Origin: Craterostigma plantagineum
Lineage: Eukaryota > Streptophyta > Magnoliopsida > Lamiales > Linderniaceae
NCBI GenBank assembly: GCA_027422505.1
Contig: JAPQWV010000001.1
Span: 186,001-250,000 of the forward strand
Direction of reading: 5' to 3'
DNA: 64,000 nt
Below are positions 1 through 10,214 of this stretch, piece by piece. How positions within the stretch are numbered: the first letter of the stretch is position 1; each line of letters begins with the position of its first letter. The notes beneath the pieces were generated by a model. It ran no database searches. It saw only the letters and a program-made list of their open reading frames with translations, and was not told the DNA's origin. The translations under genes and the position numbers were made by a program.

Positions 1-143
1 CTTTTTGGATGATCGTACTATTCTGTTGCTTTTTATGTTTGTGAAATGGTTTGGCTTAGCCTACGGCTAGTTATAAGCCTCTCTTCTCTAATAGCGAATC
101 CACTCTCTTAATCGAAGCTTTATTCCTCAGAAATCCATAGAAG

Positions 144-1250
144 ATGTCTCAGATCATCCCCGATGATGAGGTCGATATTGTGATCGGCGCCCTTCAATCA
201 GATCTGACAGCATTCATGGAAGAATGGAGGCCAATATTCACACGCTTCCACGTAATCATCGTCAAAGATCCCGACCTAAAAAGCGACCTCAAACTGCCCG
301 AGGGATTCAACTTGACCCTCTATGGAAAACCGAAATCCATTTCCTTCTCTGGCTACTGCAGATACTTTGGCTACCATCTCCCTCGACGACGATTGCCTCC
401 CAGCCAAGGACATCGAAGGGAATGTAATAGATCCAATCGCCGAACACATGGTCAACCTCACCACCCCAGCCACCCCATTCTTCTTCAACACTCTCTACGA
501 CCCTTATCGTCAGGGCGCTGATCTCGTACGAGGTTACCCCTTCAGCCTAAGAACTGGCGTGGACTGTGCACTATCTTGTGGGCTTTGGCTGAACCTAGCA
601 GACTACGACGCCCCGACTCAAGCCCGACCTGAGAAATTCGAGGTACGTCGACACAGTTCTTACAGTGCCAGCTAGGACGATGATGCCCGTCAGTGGGATC
701 AACCTAGGATTCAACAGCGAGCTGGTGGGGCCCAATGGTGCCCGCCTTTAGGCTGGCCAAGGAAGGGAGTTTCAGGTGGGAGACGGTGGAGGATATATGG
801 AGCGGGATGTGCGCGAAGGTCGTTTGCGACCACTTAAAGCTGGGCGTGAAGAGTGGACTGCCTTACGTCTCTATGGGAACGAAAGGGGAAGCGCTGTAGA
901 GAGCTTGAAGAAAGAGTGGGAAGGAGTTAAGCTCATGAAAGAGGTTGTTCCTTTCTTTCAGGCGTTAAAGATGTCTGAGTCTGCTTCGACGGCTGAGGAT
1001 TGTGTTGCTGAGATTGCGAAGATGAAGGAAGAACTTGGGAAGGTGAATCCTGAGTTTGTTCGTGCTTTGGAGACTATGGTTGAGTGGATAAAGCTGTGGA
1101 AAAGAGTGAGGGCTCAGTCGAGATTAGCCGGTGAGAGCGATGGCTATTATCGTTTGTGTTCTTCGTTTTCTCTTGCCTTTTTGGCTATGGAAGTTGAAGT
1201 TCTCATGTCTCCCTTGCGGACTAACTTGAGGTTGAGAGTTCCCTTTTACT
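144..1250 (+). pseudogene. RGP5: RGP5-like UDP-arabinopyranose mutase pseudogene
   Basis: Reversibly glycosylated polypeptides (GT75 family) interconvert UDP-arabinopyranose and UDP-arabinofuranose in the cytosol and Golgi for cell-wall synthesis. Successive frames give RGP5-type motifs: VDIVIGALQSDLT near the start, [11 protein letters not shown] (the acidic motif), [37 protein letters not shown], then [15 protein letters not shown] and ESLKKEWEGVKLM towards the C-terminus. No single frame is open. The frame changes near 350, 635, 735 and 885, and compared with the family as I recall it, about a dozen residues are missing before the FSGY motif and several between FGY and the DDD motif. Small indels plus internal deletions make this a decayed copy rather than a spliced gene. 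The class assignment (RGP5 rather than RGP1-4) rests on the N-terminal and C-terminal motifs. Confidence 0.85.
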
Positions 1251-1390
1251 AGGGGTGAAAACGAGCCGAGCCCGAGCTTGGCCCAGCTCGACCTCGGCTC
1301 GAAAAAAGCTCGAGCTCGATCAACAATCAAAATGTACGGCTTGAGCTCGGCTCGTGAAAGTATCGAGATGCTCGAATTTGATCAAACTTC
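1251..1390. mobile_element. Solo hAT-like end with GAGCTCG iterations
   Basis: The stretch opens with TAGGGGTGAAAACGAGCC and runs into many short GAGCTCG/CGAGCTC motifs, a pattern typical of plant non-autonomous hAT elements whose ends begin C/TAGGGGTG. I see no matching right end (TTTTCACCCCTA) nearby and no target duplication, so only one terminus seems to survive. It lies directly after the broken RGP5 copy. Confidence 0.5.
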
Positions 1391-1627
1391 CAACAGTAAA
1401 TTGCACTGAACACTGATCCATTCCAAATAATGCGATCACGTGGGACTCAAAAATAAAACCAGATTTTTTTAGCAAGATTTCTATAAAATAAAATCAATAC
1501 AAAATGCACAAGAAAAATTCATCAATGCAAAAGAGAAAATCTGCTAATTGCCAAATCCCAAATCGAAATTACCTGATGAAAGATATGCGCCTCACTACTC
1601 TCTGATTGCTGCCTTCCTCTCTTGTTC

Positions 1628-1822
1628 TCAGCTGGTGTTCTTTTCACGACTCCTATTCTCGAATACAACCTCCGTACCTTCTTTAGCTTCGATCTGTGGC
1701 TTAAGTTCGCTCACTAGCTCTTCCAAGGAATCGACCCGAGCCCTATATTTTCCCAGAGCCTTTTTCGGTCGGCTAACCTCTGATTCCGCATCTTGTGTGT
1801 GGATATACGACCTGTCCTATAC
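1628..1822 (-). other. Coding-like segment, unidentified, coiled-coil type
   Basis: On the minus strand a short open frame follows a possible acceptor (GTATAG) and reads with a charged, heptad-like composition (for example YRARVDSLEELVSELKPQIE) before a TGA stop. It lies just downstream of the Misato-like exons and could be a last exon of that relic, part of another gene, or chance. I do not recognise the family. The sequence matches nothing I remember in Misato proteins. Confidence 0.3.
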
Positions 1823-1929
1823 ATCGATCTCGTGATAGTAAATTGAAATGATAACACATCGTTAGCTTAAAATTGATTCTTTATTACCGGCAATGTTCTA
1901 AAGCAGATTAGTGTTTCATAAACAATGTC

Positions 1930-2624
1930 GAGCCCTCGCCATGTTAAAGCCTCAACTGATGCATCGGGGATCTCGTTGTACAGAGTTCCCTGTCTACTGA
2001 CTGATCCAAGGGCTCCTATGAGTCATCATTATCATCTTTTCAGTATCTTAACTCAAGAAAGTAAATTTTTTTCTGAAAGAAACATTATTGTACCTTGAAA
2101 ATCAATCGAAACCAAACGGAGGGGTGTATGTGACAATGCCCTGTACATATTCAACACAAACCAAGGTGACATCTATGCTAGGAAAATACAGGAAAAGGTT
2201 AAGGCACGGAAATGATTCAGCAATACAAAACTCACCTGATGAGTTTCACCTGTCCGATAAAGAACGTTCGAATTAAGGTTGCCAGATTTAAAGATGGGGG
2301 CGTCAGGGCTATCAGCCAACCCAAGTAGCTCATCCTTCAGATACATAAACGCAAAAAAGAGAACATTAGGAAAGGGCATCCAAAATTAAGCATCTTTTGC
2401 AGTCGAGAAAAACAGAGAGGTAACAAATAGTGAAGGGAGATAAGAAGAATAGCTAAATCAGCTAGTAACAGCAACATTTCGGCGCTCAACAATCAGAAAA
2501 ATTCACGAAGTTCGTAGCGAAGATTAAAGCATAACAAGGAGCACCTAGAAATTCCAATTTCCAAAAGTGAGAGCCCACGAAGTTTGCGTAGCCTCCGACT
2601 TGGATGGTCACAATTTCCCTTCAT
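1930..2624 (-). pseudogene. Misato-like (MSTO1/DML1) gene, N-terminal fragment
   Basis: Misato proteins carry tubulin-like segments and are linked to mitochondrial distribution in animals and yeast. Four exon-like pieces on the minus strand give the conserved N-terminus in order: VTIQVGGYANFVGSHFW (about 2550-2610), DELLGLADSPDAPIFKSG and NVLYRTGETHQ (about 2230-2340), VTYTP then RLVSID in another frame (about 2095-2160), and GALGSVSRQGTLYNE (about 1950-2015). The start is broken: an extra A after ATG shifts the frame. Exon 1 also carries an insertion of about 7 bp after the HFW motif, and an extra C splits the TYTP exon. Nothing matching the remaining, larger part of Misato follows. The pieces keep splice-like borders, so this is a truncated duplicate, not a retrocopy. 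Confidence 0.7.
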
Positions 2625-2736
2625 GGCTAACGATAGATGCGAGGAAGTCTTGCCTTCGCAACCCCGAGGGTTTTGTTTTGGGAGGGGTTTTTAGTTCGTC
2701 AGTTGACAATGCTCAGAGCAAGGAAGTCTACTAATG

Positions 2737-5700
2737 CTATTTTCTCTTTGTTTCGTACAATTTTTCCAAGACGCTTTGAGCCTCCGCCACTTTTCCCGGC
2801 CTTGCAAGTATCGAACTCAGGTGATTCACGGTATCCTTGCAAGGGATGTACGACTTATCGCTCATCTCCTTGAACAGTCTCCTCGCCTCAAACTGATACA
2901 GCTTCTTTCTCGGCTTGTCCTGGTAAGAAAGCTTGCACCACCCACTTATCAATATATCATAAGTAGAAGAATTAGGAAAAACTCCTCTCGTCTGCATTTC
3001 CTTCAAAAGCTCCATCGCTTGGTCCATCTTCCCGACCTTGGCAAAGTCGTTGATCAGCAAGTTATAAGTGCTCGCCCGGGGAATGAAACCCTTGGCGACC
3101 ATTTCGCAGTATAGCCTTATCGATTCCTTCTTATTTCCCATCTTCCCATAGCCAGAGACTAAGATGTCGTACGTAGTAGCATTTGGGACTAACATCATTT
3201 TTTTCATATCGGTTAGAAGCTGGCCAACTTCTTGCATCGACCCAATCGCCGCGAACCCTCCTAGAAGAACGTTATAGGTCGTTATATTAGGGCAAACTCC
3301 TTCGGCGATCATCTGAGAATAAGCGGCGAAAGCCTTGTCCAAATGGGAACTTTTGCAGAATCCTTGAATCATGGCATTGTAAGTGATGGTGTCTGGGGAA
3401 AAGCCCGCCTGCCTCATTTCCTCCAATACAGATGCTGCCTTTCTAGTCATTCTCAGACCACATAGGACGGTGATTAGGCTGTTATAAACCGTTAGACTCA
3501 AATCGAGCCCCATGTCTACAATCTTTCGATGCACAGCTAAGATATCATCTGCCCTTTTCGTCTCTGAAGCAGCAGCATTGAGGATAAGTCTGTGGGCAGT
3601 TAAAGTAGGACTTAGACCAAAGGTACTAAGCTCGTCCAGTAAGTCTAACGAATCTCCAACTCTGCCCGACGCACAAAGCCCTTGCACCAACGCGTTACAA
3701 GTTATCGAGTTAGGACTCAGATTGAGAACTTTCATTTCATCCAAAAGGCTGAGAGCTCTATCTAATTTCCCTTCTCTGCAATAGCCCGCGATTAACGTGT
3801 TGAACGTAGCATGATTTGGTGTCAAACCTAACCGCTCTGTTTCAGAATAAAGGGACTGGACACTGTGTTGACCATATCGAATCAGCCCATTAAGCAGAGA
3901 ATTATATGCGGTAGTATCAAACCCGATAGCTGTGATCTCTTGGGCTACGTCGAGGGCAGATGATACCTTCCCTGCTTTGAAAAGCCCATCCATTACTGAG
4001 GTGTAGTTAACAATGTCAGGCGACGATCCACTTGAGATGAATTCCTTGAACAAGTTCTCTGCCTCGGCCATCTTTCCTTCTTTATTCAGTCCGTTCACAA
4101 AAGCATCGAGTGCGAAATTGTTTTCGCCCAGCCCCTGCATTCTCATATCATTATATAGATTTTCTGCAATGCCCTTCTCACCAAGTTTGATGCATCCATC
4201 GATGAGGGTGCTGTAGGTGACTGCATTTGGTGCAACATTGAGGTTCACCATGTCCTTCAGGACATTTAAAGCTTCTAAAACCATTCCACTTTTTACGTAG
4301 CCATTGATGATCGACGAGTAAGTGATAACATTTGGCTCGATACATCCCTCCTTCATTTGCTGTAGTATGGACTTAGCACCCTTCATGTCGCCGATTTTAC
4401 AGAGACCATCCATGTAAGCAGAGTATGTGAAGAGATTTGGAAGAATGTAAGAGTTCAGAAGATTCCGAAACATGTCCTCAGCTTCTCTGGCCCTTCCAAC
4501 CTTGAACAGCCCATCAATGAGTGCGGTGAAAGCCACAATATCAAATGTAATTCCACGAACTACCATTTGACTCTGCAAGTTTAGTGCAGCCATTAGATTA
4601 CCCTTTTTAAGGAAAAAATCGACAAAGCTTGTGAGGGTATATTGGTTCGGCTCCACACCACCACTTAACATGTCACTGAACAGAGATTTGGCCTCGTCGA
4701 ACCTCCCCTTGGCAAGAAGACCACTTATAACAGAACTGTGAGTAACCACGTCTGGCTCAATTCCATGAGCTATCATGTCCTCATACACAGCCAATGCTTC
4801 TTCTAATTGATGCTTCTTGAGATGTCCACCAATCAAAGTAGTGTAAGTAACATGATCTGCCATTACACCTGCTTCGAAAACTAGCTTACTCACTTTGTCC
4901 CCAGCACTGGAATCGCTGGATCCTGACAATTCATCGAGGACAATCTTGGCGCTAGCAAAGTCTCCTATCTCACAGAACCCATTGATCAAAGTGTTGTAGG
5001 TAAAGATATCAGGCAAAACCCCCTCGCTCGCCATTCTCCTAATTAGTTCAATACCACGACTAACTGCCCCAGCCTCGCAATACCCATGGATCAAAGTGTT
5101 GAGACTCACAACATCTCTGCCCCCCATGATCTCCACGAAACGCACCCATCAGTACAGATTCGGCACTCTCCAACATACCCTTCTCACAAAATCCCTTCGT
5201 CAATATGTTAAAAGTAAAGCAATCGAAACCTATTCCTCGCTTAGCCATCTCTGACATCAACCCAAGCCCAAAACCCAACAAACCCACGCCTGCAGAAACC
5301 CGAAATCACAGTATTATAGCTGACCACGTCACTCTCAAATCCACAACCGTCGTTGTCTCTCAGAAAAACTAGCGCCTTATCCAAGTCTCCAACTTTACAC
5401 AGAGAGTGAAGCACTATGTTCTTGGTGACCACATTCGGTGCCACATTTCCGGTGATCATGTCTTGATACATCACAGCAACATGATCCACCAGCCCCGCAG
5501 TGTTAAAATGGTGCAACAAGCTGTTCCATGAGCTGAGCCCAGGGGTGTAGTTGCGAGTCCGCATGAATGAGTAAGCGGCGATGGCTTTGGTGAGGCGGTT
5601 GCATCTTATGAAGATGTGGATCAGCGTGCAAAGGAACGAGCAAGTGTAAGCGTGCTGGTCTGAGTTTCTGATTGGGAGCCGTGACTGGGAAGAGAAGTAG

Positions 5701-5807
5701 TACGTAAAGGGCTTCCGTGAGATGCTCGCAACCTGTTTGGCGAAACGCCGCTGTACAATTATCATATATCTGATTTTACTACCCATGACATGATAGCTCG
5801 AAAACAT
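2737..5807 (-). CDS. P-class pentatricopeptide repeat protein, two frameshifts
   Basis: PPR proteins bind organellar RNA, one base per 35-residue repeat. This minus-strand gene has a main open frame of about 800 residues (5145-2737) made almost wholly of P-type repeats (VVTYNTLI-, GxxPDxxTYNxLI-like motifs), preceded by two overlapping frames: 5807-5241 (N-terminus with an organelle-targeting-like leader rich in R, S, Y, plus the first repeats) and 5287-5140 (one and a half repeats). Joining the three gives one continuous repeat array of roughly 1,000 residues, as expected for a long intronless PPR gene; it resembles Arabidopsis At5g14770 as I recall it. The breaks lie near 5283 and 5140, each equal to one extra base next to a GGG run. 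Either this is a recent pseudogene or the consensus sequence has two homopolymer errors. Confidence 0.85.
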
Positions 5808-6574
5808 TTGTTTAGAACTGATACTTATGTTTCAATATCAGCCCCTGAACTATTTCATTTATCAACCGCATCCCCACATTTTCCTGATTTTCGTATTCTT
5901 GATTGGCACAGTTTTAAACTTGGACCAGGATATGAATGAATGGGCCATACATCAATGTTGGTTTCTCGAAAGTCTCACTTCTGAAATCACGACCAATCAA
6001 TTTCCATAGCGGAACTGGCTATTGCTTCTGCTTCAATTTAGATACCTCTGCTCGACTCGTGTCGTAGTTGCATACTCTGCTGCAAGATCACCATTTTAAG
6101 ACCTGATTATACAAATGACAGAATTAGACACTCATCTTGAAAAGTCATAACAAAAAGATGGATAAAAAAACTAAATATGGACGAAGAATCGGTTAGTGTA
6201 TTGAAGTAAAAACCGAAGAAAGGATGGAAGAAAAAAGAAACAGCTAATTGCCAAGAAGATCCAAACGATTCATTTTTTTTCATTGAGGCAAAAAAGGTGC
6301 GAGAAGGGTAACATGTGGACTATTATAGCAACCCATAATGCTTCTCACAACTATTCTGAAAAATACAATCAGTTACAATCACTACGCTTACCACCGCAAA
6401 ATTGAGCTATTTCAGAACGAGAGCCATTTCATCATCAAAGCTAAAAATTGAGCTAAATTTCGTACATACATTTGCTATACACTACACAGGGAAAAGATAA
6501 CTGTGAAAGTCAAAGCTAATCACTTGATGATTGGTCATTGCAGAAGCTTATCGTATGGCTACGGATATAAAGCA
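5808..6574. other. Intergenic, no gene seen
   Basis: AT-rich sequence between the PPR 5' end and the LTR relic. It includes a phrase (CCCCTGAACTATTTCA, about 5843) of a type often found in plant transposon ends, but I cannot define an element. No open frame of interest. Confidence 0.5.
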
Positions 6575-6632
6575 TGAAGTTGGAATAATAAGTCCTAGGA
6601 CTTGAGCAACATATGAGTTAATAAGTTGCTAT

Positions 6633-8372
6633 TGTGAGACACGTTTTCAGAGGAGTTTTAGAGCAGTTACATGTGCTGAACATGTTAGAACGTGGAGTAA
6701 CTTCATGCTGTATAAAAAATCAGTTAGAACTCATCAGAGATCGACTGGGAACTTGTGAGATAGAGAGCTTATATTGAGAGGAAGAAAAAGAGAGAACGCT
6801 CCGTAGTTTTTGGTCTTGTAATCGAGAGAGGGAGATCAAGAGAGAGTGAGTGTGTAATCTCTGTAACGATCAATATAAGCGAAGAGTTCTCCCGTGGACG
6901 TAGGATTCACATCGAATCCGAACCACGTAAAATTCCGTGTTCTTCGTCTATTTTCTGTTTTGTCGAAATTCCCCAACAAGTGGTGCGGTGAGCGTGGATC
7001 GAACACGCGAAGTTCTTAACGGCGGGTTCGATAAAGGTGTGTATTTGAGAAATTCCTAGGCTCGAAAGAGTTCAGCCTGTGGAAGATGAAGAAGGAGACG
7101 AGGAACACCAGTCCCAACTACGTTAGACTTTTCGATGAAGTCGAGTCGGTGTTGGGAAAGAGCGTCAACACGAAACACTCGAGAGACGAGGCGAGTGAAT
7201 GCCGTAAGTCTGAAGCCTCGGGTTCGTCGGCGAGGACGTCGATGAATTCAAGTGGGGAGGATTGTTACGATGTTGACCGGCGTTAATCGTTGACATGACG
7301 TCAACGGTGGCCGGAGAAGTACCGGCCGGGGCCGGCGAGCGAGAGTTGCCAGGAAGGGTTGATCAGCTGAACCCAAAAGCAGCCGAACATGGTCGGGCGG
7401 CGAGGCCGACCGCACCATCAAGGTGGGCACGCAGACCAGTCAGGTGATCGGCCTAGAGCGGAGTAATCCTGGCGAGGCGAGCGGGTGTGGAAGCCAGCGG
7501 GCAAGGCACGCAACAATGCATCAGGAAAGGTGCAGACCGGACAGGAGATCGGCGAAGGCCGAGCAATCCAGGCTAGGCGATCGGAGACGCATACTAGGCA
7601 CCGTGGGCAGCATGAGTTGCACAGCGCAGCCAAGGCGGGGAGTCGTTCGCTTAGGATTGAGACCGGCTAGACAAGGCGCGCCAGCCTAGAAGGCAGTGAG
7701 GGCGCACGACGCACGGCCAGGTAGTGCAAATGCATGCAAGCGAGATAGCGAATGCACGCAAGCTAGAAAGCGAGGGTCGGCCAGATGAGCTCTGAGTACA
7801 ACGCAGAAGGCTGGCATAGCTTGGGCGCGAGCCAGATCGTTCGGGACATCTAGATATGGTTGGACCAACGGAGGCATGCAACATGGTGTGTCGCTGAAAA
7901 TGTGTCAACGAGGTGGAGCCGGCAAAGCGCTGACCAAAGTCGGCGATGCACGGACCAGAGCCGTCGACGTTGTATTGCACCTGAATGATAAGCTACTTGA
8001 TGATTTAAGGTGGAGATTTGTAGAGATAAATCGTCAAGTAATGTCTTATTGAGCCAAGTAATGGGTGCAAACGTGGTTGAAGGCAGTTTCTGTATTATAA
8101 ATATCGTGTGCCGTTGAGAGACCCATTTTGAGAGAGAGTGATTAGATCTAATCCATCGAGTGCTTTTCTTCTCTGGAAAGTTGATCGTAGAGAAAAGTTT
8201 GATACTCTGTAATATTGAGCGTAGAATAGGGAAAAACTTTGTAATCGTGATCGATAAAGAGAAGAGCTATCTCCCGTGGACGTAGGATTCACATCGAATC
8301 CGAACCACGTTAAATCCTCGTGTTCTTCGTTTTTTCGTTCGTTCAATTTCTGCTTTGTCGAATTCCCCAACA
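6633..8372 (+). mobile_element. Non-autonomous Copia-type LTR retrotransposon relic
   Basis: Two diverged direct repeats share the core CGTGGACGTAGGATTCACAT followed by CGAATCCGAACCACGT, close to the usual 3' part of plant Copia LTRs, and both end in TTCCCCAACA (6978 and 8372). A polypurine-like tract (TTTAAGGTGGAGATTT, 8004-8019) precedes the right LTR, which then starts about 8019. The left LTR start is uncertain (about 6633, possibly 6575, where AGCA precedes TGAAG and the same AGCA follows the right LTR). The interior has no gag or pol. Its only open frame, 7086-7286, codes for a short hydrophilic peptide with no family I know. A second purine-rich tract (7251-7265) is followed by about 700 bp of strikingly GC-rich sequence, perhaps a later insertion. 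LTR divergence indicates an old element. Confidence 0.7.
6981..7008 (+). other. tRNA-like primer binding site
   Basis: Two bases after the left LTR end, the strand is the reverse complement of a tRNA 3' end: CCA tail, a single discriminator base, seven acceptor bases (TCACCGC), then a T arm with a perfect 5-bp stem (GCGTG/CACGC) and canonical loop TTCGATC. I cannot name the tRNA. This marks the reverse-transcription start of the LTR relic. Confidence 0.55.
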
Positions 8373-8641
8373 AGCATAACAAAAAAAAAAATGCATAAGA
8401 GAACAAAAAGCTGCTGAACAGGAATTGGATCAAATTGCATTGCTAGGAAACAATAGTAAACTAACGCAATGCTAGGAAATATTCTGTGAGCTAATTCTAA
8501 ACAAAATCCACGGAGCATATAGTCAGAAAACCTAGAGAGCTACAGAGCGAGAGAGTCCTTACCCTTTCTTATGCCGTCATAATTGTTTTCTCAGATGTGC
8601 TTTTAACCATTTGTTTAGGAAAAAGGAAATTTTATACCATA

Positions 8642-8874
8642 CTCCCTCCGTCCCGGTAACTTTTGTACATTTTACCAAATCGGGCGTCCCACTATCTTTT
8701 ATACATTTCCATATTTAGTAAAAAACTATCACACACAATCAATATAACAATACTAAATATTCTTAAAAGACGTGTCACACCATACACTTTTCTACCTCTA
8801 TATTATTAAAATATTCAGTTTCTTAAAAACCGTGCCCGAACCCACATGTACAAAAGATATAGGGACGGAGGGAG
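8642..8874. mobile_element. Stowaway-type MITE (Tc1/Mariner)
   Basis: The 233-bp element has terminal inverted repeats CTCCCTCCGTCCC / GGGACGGAGGGAG and is flanked by TA on both sides (8640-8641 and 8875-8876), the standard Stowaway signature. The repeats extend inward (TTTTGTACA and TGTACAAAA). There is no coding capacity. Confidence 0.93.
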
Positions 8875-8947
8875 TATAATATATCACATACAGGGAGAGG
8901 AAAGAGATAGGAAATTTTATACCATGAAAATGAAGTATACTTACACG

Positions 8948-9227
8948 CAGGCACGGATCGATGTAGGGGCTAGGGGGTCCAATTCCATTGACCCCAGGCA
9001 CGTCATCTTTTTATTATGCATATTTACCACAATATTTGTCTAGTCCAATGGCTAATGTCACTAAAATAGGATTGTTGATCCCCTTGATGAGGGTTCGAAT
9101 TCTCCCTAGTACATTATTTTTCTTTATTTTTTCTGATTATCTTTTATTTTTACACTTTGACCCCTCAACTTATGAATATTTAATTTACCTTTTGACCCCT
9201 AGTTCTTGAAGTCTGGATCCATCACTG
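8948..9227. mobile_element. Non-autonomous hAT element with 8-bp TSD
   Basis: The ends CAGGCACGGATC and GATCCATCACTG are imperfect inverted repeats (the second reads CAGTGATGGATC on the other strand). Both are flanked by the identical 8-mer CTTACACG (8940-8947 and 9228-9235), the target duplication length of hAT elements. The 280-bp interior has no transposase but contains a box-B-like GGTTCGAATTC (9092-9102). Confidence 0.88.
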
Positions 9228-9235
9228 CTTACACG

Positions 9236-10093
9236 TCGAAGAAATTTGATGAAAATGGAGTATCCTATCTTTTTTTCAGAAACGATGGCTTCAATATCAA
9301 GAAAGGGTAGAACAGAGTTGCTAGAACGCTATCTCGCTGCCTTTGGTATTGAATGGACTTCGATCGACCGGCAAAGTGTAGTGATATTTGATCATTCTAT
9401 ATCAAATCAGAAAAATATATATTATATTATTTACTTACCTAACCATAAACCGTACGTCTGAAACAAGAAAATACAAAACCAGACGAACAAAATGGAAATT
9501 GCACATTCATAACTTATCCTCATAATCTTGACTGCATGCTGTAATGTGTCTCTATTAAATGCAAATAGTTTTAATGATTATATAAGATGAGAAGATCTAA
9601 TGAGATGATGACATTGATCACATTCAAAAACTGTCTACATCACATATTGGAGAGCTAACACTATCACACCCTCGATTCAACCAACTTCGACCCTACTACC
9701 CACTATACGATTTTCGAATCTTTTGAGTTCTCTCTTTTCGATTAACCTATGATTGAGCCAAAGATAGTAATCTCAATCCTATTGTCATTACCATTAATAA
9801 GTAATAATATGGGGTGTTCGTTGAGAAAAAAGGTTAAAAAAAAGAGAGATGACGGCGACCCATGAACAGTAGCAAGAAGGACAAGTTATTATACGGTATT
9901 GAAGAAGATGCTTTAAAGAGATGAATTGAAAGATAGACGAAACTAAAGGACCATTACAGTACTTACAGCACACAACTCTCAGGGGTTCCTTGGAGTAGCA
10001 TTAAAGACTGATCTTCCCTGCCAATATTTCTTCTTCTCTTTTTCCCTTCTTAAATCTCTATCTCCAACCTCCGCGAGAAAAAAACGATCTTAA
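9236..10093. other. Intergenic, formin upstream region
   Basis: AT-rich sequence without a recognisable gene. The short open frame at 9246-9461 has no family I recognise and is probably chance. The stretch directly upstream of the formin presumably holds its promoter, but I see no certain element. Confidence 0.5.
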
Positions 10094-10171
10094 AGAAGAT
10101 ATAAGTAGTAATAATAATTACTACAAACGGTTAGAAGATATAAGTAGTAATAATAATTACTACAAACAGTT
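10094..10171. repeat. 39-bp tandem duplication
   Basis: A 39-bp unit starting AGAAGATATAAGTAGTAATA is repeated twice head to tail (10094-10132, 10133-10171) with one mismatch, 44 bp upstream of the formin start codon, so it probably lies in the 5' UTR or core promoter. Confidence 0.9.
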
Positions 10172-10214
10172 ATAATAAGTAAGTCCCCTCATTCTCTTCC
10201 GAAAAAAGTCTCTT

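Noticed and set aside
1548..1835. Plus-strand open frame overlapping the unidentified segment
   Set aside because: Shadow of the minus-strand frame; low-complexity Ser/Leu content.
9040..9110. Possible tRNA or SINE gene from the GGTTCGAATTC motif
   Set aside because: No acceptor stem or clover-leaf can be built; the motif lies inside a hAT element with clear ends.
9246..9461. Open frame between the hAT element and the formin
   Set aside because: Ends in AT-rich sequence and resembles no family.
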